NCBI GenBank assembly: GCA_044508625.1
Contig: JBIQHJ010000014.1
Span: 1-64,000 of the forward strand
DNA from: Castellaniella sp044508625
GTDB lineage: Bacteria > Pseudomonadota > Gammaproteobacteria > Burkholderiales > Burkholderiaceae_B
DNA: 64,000 nt
Direction: 5' to 3'
The notes beneath the pieces were generated by a model. The model worked only from the letters and a program-made list of their open reading frames with translations, was not told the DNA's origin and ran no database searches. Numbering within the stretch: position 1 is the stretch's first letter; the number at the start of each line of letters is the position of its first letter. This document shows positions 60,315 to 64,000 of the stretch, piece after piece. The position numbers were made by a program, and so were the translations under genes.

Positions 60315-61465
60315 CGTCCGGCCTCCGTCGAAGCATGGGCGGACCGCGCGAGGCGGGCCGGCGGCTCGAGACGCGCCACGCCGCGCGCCCCCGAGACGAC
60401 CAGCGCGCCGTCGGCGGCCTGCACGAAGCCGCTCAGGCCCGTGGCCGCCCCCGCGGGCAAGGCCGCAAAGCTGTGCGCGCCGTCGGTGCTGCGCAGCAGG
60501 CGGCCGCTCTCGTCGGCGAGCACGATGCTGCCATCGGCCAGCCGCTGCGCCCCGACCAGGGTCACGGGCAGGCCGAGGGCGACCTGGGTCCAGGCCGCGA
60601 TGCGCTCGTCGCTGCGCCAGGCGTTGCCGCGCAGGCCATAGGCCAGCAGCGCCCCTCCATCCAGCGCGAGGGCGCCGAAAAAGGTGCCCTCGTAGGGCGT
60701 CTCGATCGCCTCGAACCGATTGCCGCCGTCGACGGAGCGGAACAGCGCGCCCTGCTCGCCGGCGATCAGCAGCACGTCGCCGTCGGCGTGGACGCTGTAG
60801 AGATGGTTGCCGCGCGGATTGGGGATATGGCCCACCAGCGAGCGCCAGCGCTCGCCGCCATCCCGGGTGGACAGCGCCAGGCCGTACGCGCCCACCACCC
60901 AGCCATGCCGGGCATCGCTGAAATGCACGCCGAGCAAGGGCTTGTCCGGCCCGTCCTCGACGAGGCGCTCGGCATCGCGCAGCGCGCGCGCCGCGGCGTC
61001 GCTCGTGTCTCCCGCGGCGACGCGGGCACGGGCATCCTCCAGCACGATGCGGGCGGCCTCGCGGCCATCGAGCTGGCGCGCCCAGCTTTCCCCGCCATCG
61101 GCGCTGTGCAGCACCACGCCGCTGTGGCCCACCGCCCAGCCCTCCTCGGGGGAGGTGAAATGCACGCCGGTGAGCGCCACGCTGACCGGGACGGAACGCG
61201 CCTGGCGCCAGGACCGGCCATCGTCATCGGACAGCATCACGGTGCCGCGCACGCCGACCGAGACCAGGCGCCGCCCCGCCCGGGCGATGGCGAGCTGGGT
61301 GCCCGCCTGCGCGCGCACGTCGGCCCGGGCCGGCAGATCGAGCAGGTCGGGCAGGACGCGCGAGCCCTCCCCGGCCCCCGCCGCGGGCGGGGCGAGCACA
61401 ACGCACAGGGCGAGCACTATCGAGGCCGGCAGGCTGCTGCGGCCCATGGACACAAGCGATGGCAT
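60311..61465 (-). CDS. YCF48-like/BNR beta-propeller exported protein
   Basis: A 384-residue protein with a signal peptide (LPASIVLALCVVLAPPAAGA) followed by repeated BNR/Asp-box-like blades: LSDDDGRSWRQ, HSADGGESWAR, STRDGGERWRS and RSVDGGNRFEA. It resembles the photosystem II assembly factor YCF48, but in non-photosynthetic bacteria such proteins accompany DUF1329/DUF1302/RND genes. A periplasmic scaffold role is inferred. ATG 61465 was chosen for the GGAGGG ribosome site and clean signal peptide. Coupled to the RND gene. Confidence 0.83.
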   Translation of the reverse strand: MPSLVSMGRSSLPASIVLALCVVLAPPAAGAGEGSRVLPDLLDLPARADVRAQAGTQLAIARAGRRLVSVGVRGTVMLSDDDGRSWRQARSVPVSVALTGVHFTSPEEGWAVGHSGVVLHSADGGESWARQLDGREAARIVLEDARARVAAGDTSDAAARALRDAERLVEDGPDKPLLGVHFSDARHGWVVGAYGLALSTRDGGERWRSLVGHIPNPRGNHLYSVHADGDVLLIAGEQGALFRSVDGGNRFEAIETPYEGTFFGALALDGGALLAYGLRGNAWRSDERIAAWTQVALGLPVTLVGAQRLADGSIVLADESGRLLRSTDGAHSFAALPAGAATGLSGFVQAADGALVVSGARGVARLEPPARLARSAHASTEAGR

Positions 61466-61520
61466 GACAGGAAACCCTCCAATGCGCGCCCGACCCTGCG
61501 GCGGGATGTGTACCGGTGAC

Positions 61521-62870
61521 TCAGCGCGATGCTTCGGCGGCAACCGCATCGCCCGTGAAATAGGTTTCCGGCTTTGGAGGCACGACGCGGAAATCCTCCT
61601 CGTTGAGCGCCTGGATCACGCTCATCGTGCCGGCCTGCAAATTGAACACGGTGGCGGTCTTGATGAGCGTCGCCGGGATCGAGGGCACCACGAAAGGCGT
61701 CACCTGGGTGGTGCGCCACAGCTTGCCCTCCGCGTCGTAGCCGTCCATCAGGACCAGCAGCCAGGTGTCCTCGTCGAGGTAATAGCGGCGCTTGGGCACC
61801 GCATGGCGCTTGCCCGGCGCGACGTTGGCCTCCACCTCCCAGACGCGGTGGCGCTCCCAGCGCACGTGGTCCGGATTCAGGTGGTGGGGCGCCAGCGCCT
61901 CCTTGAGCGGCACGCCGATCAAGCCGTTGGCGTTGTACGGGATCAGCATCTCCCGCTTGCCGACCAGGGTCCATTCGTACCGGTCGAGCGAGCCGAACAG
62001 GCCCTGCACCTCGTCGAAGTAATTGGCCCCCGAAGCCACGAAGTCCGGCGTATCGTAGGCGACCGTGGGCGCGCGGCGCACGCGGCGCTGGCCGACCAGG
62101 TACTGCCAGGCCTGGCGGGCATTCTTCTGGTCGATGCTGTCGCGGATCACCAGCGATTCTCCCGCCTTGAACGGAGGCTCCAGGGTATTGAAGCGGAACA
62201 TGGCGTATTCGCCGGACCAGCTCTCGGGCGTGGCGCCGTCGTAGTATTGGGGATACTGGAAGGCGATCTCGTTGCGGGTCGCCAGCGTGTGCGTCCCATC
62301 CGCGTTGCCGACGATGTTCTTGAACCGATACTCGATCGACACCGCCTCGACGCGCATCAGGTAGTTCCACATCACCTCCACCCCGGTCTTCGGAATGGGG
62401 AAAGAGGGCCCGCCGATGCAGCCCCGCAGCGAGTATCCCCCGTCGGTGGTGCTGCAGCGCACGGCATTCTTTGCCACGCTGTCGTAGACGCGCTGCGGCG
62501 CGGCCGCCGTGCGGCGGGTCGGGTACACGTCCACGCGGAAACTGTCGGGATACTTCCGCAGCAGGGCCTGCGTGCCTTCGCTGAGCAAGGCCGCGTACTG
62601 GTCCATGTTGCGGGCATCCACCTTGAACAGCGGCTTGTCGTCGGCGAACACATCCAGCGGGATGTCGCCCATCTTGCGCCCCGCCACCGGGCCCGAGAGG
62701 CCGCCATCCCAGGCGGGGATGCTGCCATCGGCGTTGCCGGCGCGCTCGCCGCCGAGGGGGGTCAGGGTCTTGCCCAGGGCCGCGGCCTCGTCGGCGCCGA
62801 CCGCCCCGTGGGCGAAGGGACTGGCCAGCAGGGCCGCCAGGGCCATCGCCAGGATGCTGTGCTTGTGCAT
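61521..62870 (-). CDS. DUF1329 (LolB-fold-like) exported protein
   Basis: A 449-residue protein with a signal peptide (MHKHSILAMALAALLASPFAHG) and a full DUF1329 domain. Features include LTPLGGERAGNADGSIPAWDGG near the start, QAWQYLVGQRRVRRAPTVAY, and ERHRVWEVEANVAPGKRHAV with RRYYLDEDTW. DUF1329 proteins have a LolB-like fold and are suspected to carry hydrophobic ligands to the outer membrane. ATG 62870 has GAGAGGAA upstream. DUF1302 lies 32 bp upstream and YCF48-like 55 bp downstream. Confidence 0.87.
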   Translation of the reverse strand: MHKHSILAMALAALLASPFAHGAVGADEAAALGKTLTPLGGERAGNADGSIPAWDGGLSGPVAGRKMGDIPLDVFADDKPLFKVDARNMDQYAALLSEGTQALLRKYPDSFRVDVYPTRRTAAAPQRVYDSVAKNAVRCSTTDGGYSLRGCIGGPSFPIPKTGVEVMWNYLMRVEAVSIEYRFKNIVGNADGTHTLATRNEIAFQYPQYYDGATPESWSGEYAMFRFNTLEPPFKAGESLVIRDSIDQKNARQAWQYLVGQRRVRRAPTVAYDTPDFVASGANYFDEVQGLFGSLDRYEWTLVGKREMLIPYNANGLIGVPLKEALAPHHLNPDHVRWERHRVWEVEANVAPGKRHAVPKRRYYLDEDTWLLVLMDGYDAEGKLWRTTQVTPFVVPSIPATLIKTATVFNLQAGTMSVIQALNEEDFRVVPPKPETYFTGDAVAAEASR

Positions 62871-62902
62871 GTGTTCCTCTCTTTTGTATCTACGAAGCCG
62901 GC

Positions 62903-64000
62903 CTAGAACGAGCGCTGGATCGAGAGCGAAATGAAATCGCGGTCCCGGTGGAAATTGCGATACGACAGCTCGGGCACCGCGGTGTCGTACTTGATCACCG
63001 AGCCCGCCGGGCCGAAGTAGTGGGTGTAGTTCAGGCTCGCCTGCCAGGTCCGCTGGTAGTCGCCCTTGACGCCGATGCTGAAGTTGCCGCCGTGCTCGGG
63101 CGGAAACAGCGCACCGTTGACGGAGGACCGCCCGAAAATGCCGTAGCTCATGCCGATGGGCACTTGCAGGTCGAGGCCGGGCATGACCTGGAAGTATTCC
63201 GGGGTGAACACGAACTGGACGGCGCCGGCGTCCCGCGTCGCGCTCGGATCGAGCTGGGAGGCATTGTCGGTGATGGTCAGGCGCCGGTTGTAGGCGAACT
63301 CGCCGACGAAGGAGGCCCCGTCCCACAGCGGCCCCGCCCCCAGCACATTGATCATCGACAGGTTCAAGTGCAGCGTGCGGCCCACCGGATAGGCGGCGTG
63401 GCGGTTGCCGTCGGCGCGCGTATCGCCCGGCAGGATCACGGTGTTGCCGCTGGCCACCAGCGGCATGTTGTCGCGTACCGACAGCTCGGCGGCGACGTTG
63501 GCCTCGCCCAGCAGGGTGCTGACGCTCGCCCCCACGGCGCGGATGTTCTCGCCGAACACCTGCACGTAGTCGCCGATGCTGCCCGGCTGCACGTTGACCC
63601 CCGGCCGGAGGTAGAACTGCGGCATCTTGTCGTGCCACTGCGCGGCATAGAGGCCGTACTCGGCGTTGCCGCTCTTGAAGCGCAACTGCAGGCCGCCCTG
63701 GCCGGAATTGCGCGGCTCGATGTCCGGGCCGCGGTACACCACCTGCCCCGGCCCGAGGATCACGGTCTCGCCGCCCTCGTCCACGAAATCGGCAAAGCTG
63801 AAATAGCTGCCGGCCGCCGGCAGGCGCGACTTGCGCCATTCCACCTGGTAGTAGGCGCCCAGCGAGACGTTGGGATTGATCTGCAGTTGCGCGGACAATT
63901 GCCCCACCGGACGCGCCACCTCCTTGAACTGCGAGTTCGGCACCGACAGCGCGCGCGCCAGGTCGAGCGGGGTCTGGGCGCCGGCAATGGCGTTGCTGCC
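62903..64000 (-). CDS. DUF1302 outer-membrane beta-barrel-type protein, 5' end outside window
   Basis: The frame is open to the right edge, so the N-terminus and signal peptide are missing; 365 residues are visible. The sequence is rich in alternating aromatic/polar beta-strands (VSLGAYYQVEWRKSRLPAAG, GLQLRFKSGNAEYGLYAAQW, WQASLNYTHYFGPAG). It ends in a C-terminal aromatic residue (SIQRSF), the hallmark of outer-membrane barrels. DUF1302 proteins typically partner with DUF1329, as here. They may be porins or lipid/hydrocarbon channels. The GTG at 63943 is internal, not the start. Confidence 0.85.
   Translation of the reverse strand, partial: GSNAIAGAQTPLDLARALSVPNSQFKEVARPVGQLSAQLQINPNVSLGAYYQVEWRKSRLPAAGSYFSFADFVDEGGETVILGPGQVVYRGPDIEPRNSGQGGLQLRFKSGNAEYGLYAAQWHDKMPQFYLRPGVNVQPGSIGDYVQVFGENIRAVGASVSTLLGEANVAAELSVRDNMPLVASGNTVILPGDTRADGNRHAAYPVGRTLHLNLSMINVLGAGPLWDGASFVGEFAYNRRLTITDNASQLDPSATRDAGAVQFVFTPEYFQVMPGLDLQVPIGMSYGIFGRSSVNGALFPPEHGGNFSIGVKGDYQRTWQASLNYTHYFGPAGSVIKYDTAVPELSYRNFHRDRDFISLSIQRSF

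Noticed and set aside
57951..60641. 896-residue plus-strand frame opposite the RND permease
   Set aside because: Gln/His/Arg-rich antisense shadow with no family signature.

Overview
This 64 kb window is very GC-rich, densely packed DNA from a Betaproteobacterium, most likely Burkholderiales and probably close to Alcaligenaceae (Bordetella/Achromobacter-like). That placement is inferred from gene order: mrcA-aroK-aroB-dgt, lptM-lysA, resBC-cytochrome c4-engB-hemB, and Nif3/DegS-like/mscL/petABC/sspAB. No insertion sequence, phage, CRISPR array or rRNA is visible. One tRNA (Thr, anticodon TGT) is present.

Layout. (1) 1-16.3 kb: housekeeping genes. These are a truncated DUF4351 gene, dgt-aroB-aroK, divergent PBP1A, lptM-lysA, a membrane GGDEF/EAL protein, and the System II cytochrome c maturation genes (resB/resC) next to a dihaem cytochrome c4 and engB-hemB. 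(2) 16.3-24.5 kb: envelope and respiration. A membrane-anchored S1C protease, Nif3-like protein, MscL, the bc1 complex petABC, sspA-sspB, tRNA-Thr, and a dihaem cytochrome c peroxidase behind a perfect FNR/ANR box. (3) 24.5-32.1 kb: a carotenoid/stilbene cleavage oxygenase, DUF2141 protein, ClC channel, ThpR, and a TAXI-TRAP transporter with DUF1850. (4) 32.1-37.9 kb: a three-gene unit consisting of a secreted, membrane-anchored CobN-like protein, an ExbB-like protein and a DUF2149 protein that looks ExbD-like. A Fur-box-like promoter precedes it, and a GntR/FCD regulator lies upstream. (5) 38.0-41.3 kb: GlsB/YeaQ, DUF2868 and a DUF3482 GTPase. (6) 41.3-55.5 kb: a complete phenol-to-central-metabolism meta-cleavage pathway on the minus strand. 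Transcription order is dmpR, then a perfect sigma-54 promoter, then dmpB-K-L-M-N-O-P, a 157-bp gap with GGTAT repeats, dmpC-E-H-I-F-G-Q and a flavodoxin-fold oxidoreductase. (7) 55.5-64 kb: a minus-strand cluster of DUF1302, DUF1329, YCF48-like, RND permease, a universal stress protein-haemerythrin fusion and a soluble chemoreceptor-like protein.

How the parts fit together. DmpR should sense phenol, because its zinc site and phenol-pocket residues are conserved, and activate the sigma-54 promoter. Phenol hydroxylase makes catechol, DmpB cleaves it, and DmpC/I/H/E/G/F carry it through the 4-oxalocrotonate branch to pyruvate and acetyl-CoA. The hydrolytic branch gene dmpD is absent from the cluster. 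The RND/DUF1329/DUF1302 module upstream is the type of envelope system often found beside catabolism of hydrophobic compounds.

The most unusual element is region 4. It pairs a predicted periplasmic chelatase-like protein with a two-protein proton channel and an iron-responsive promoter. I interpret it as a candidate energised tetrapyrrole or haem metal-handling system rather than cobalt insertion for B12.
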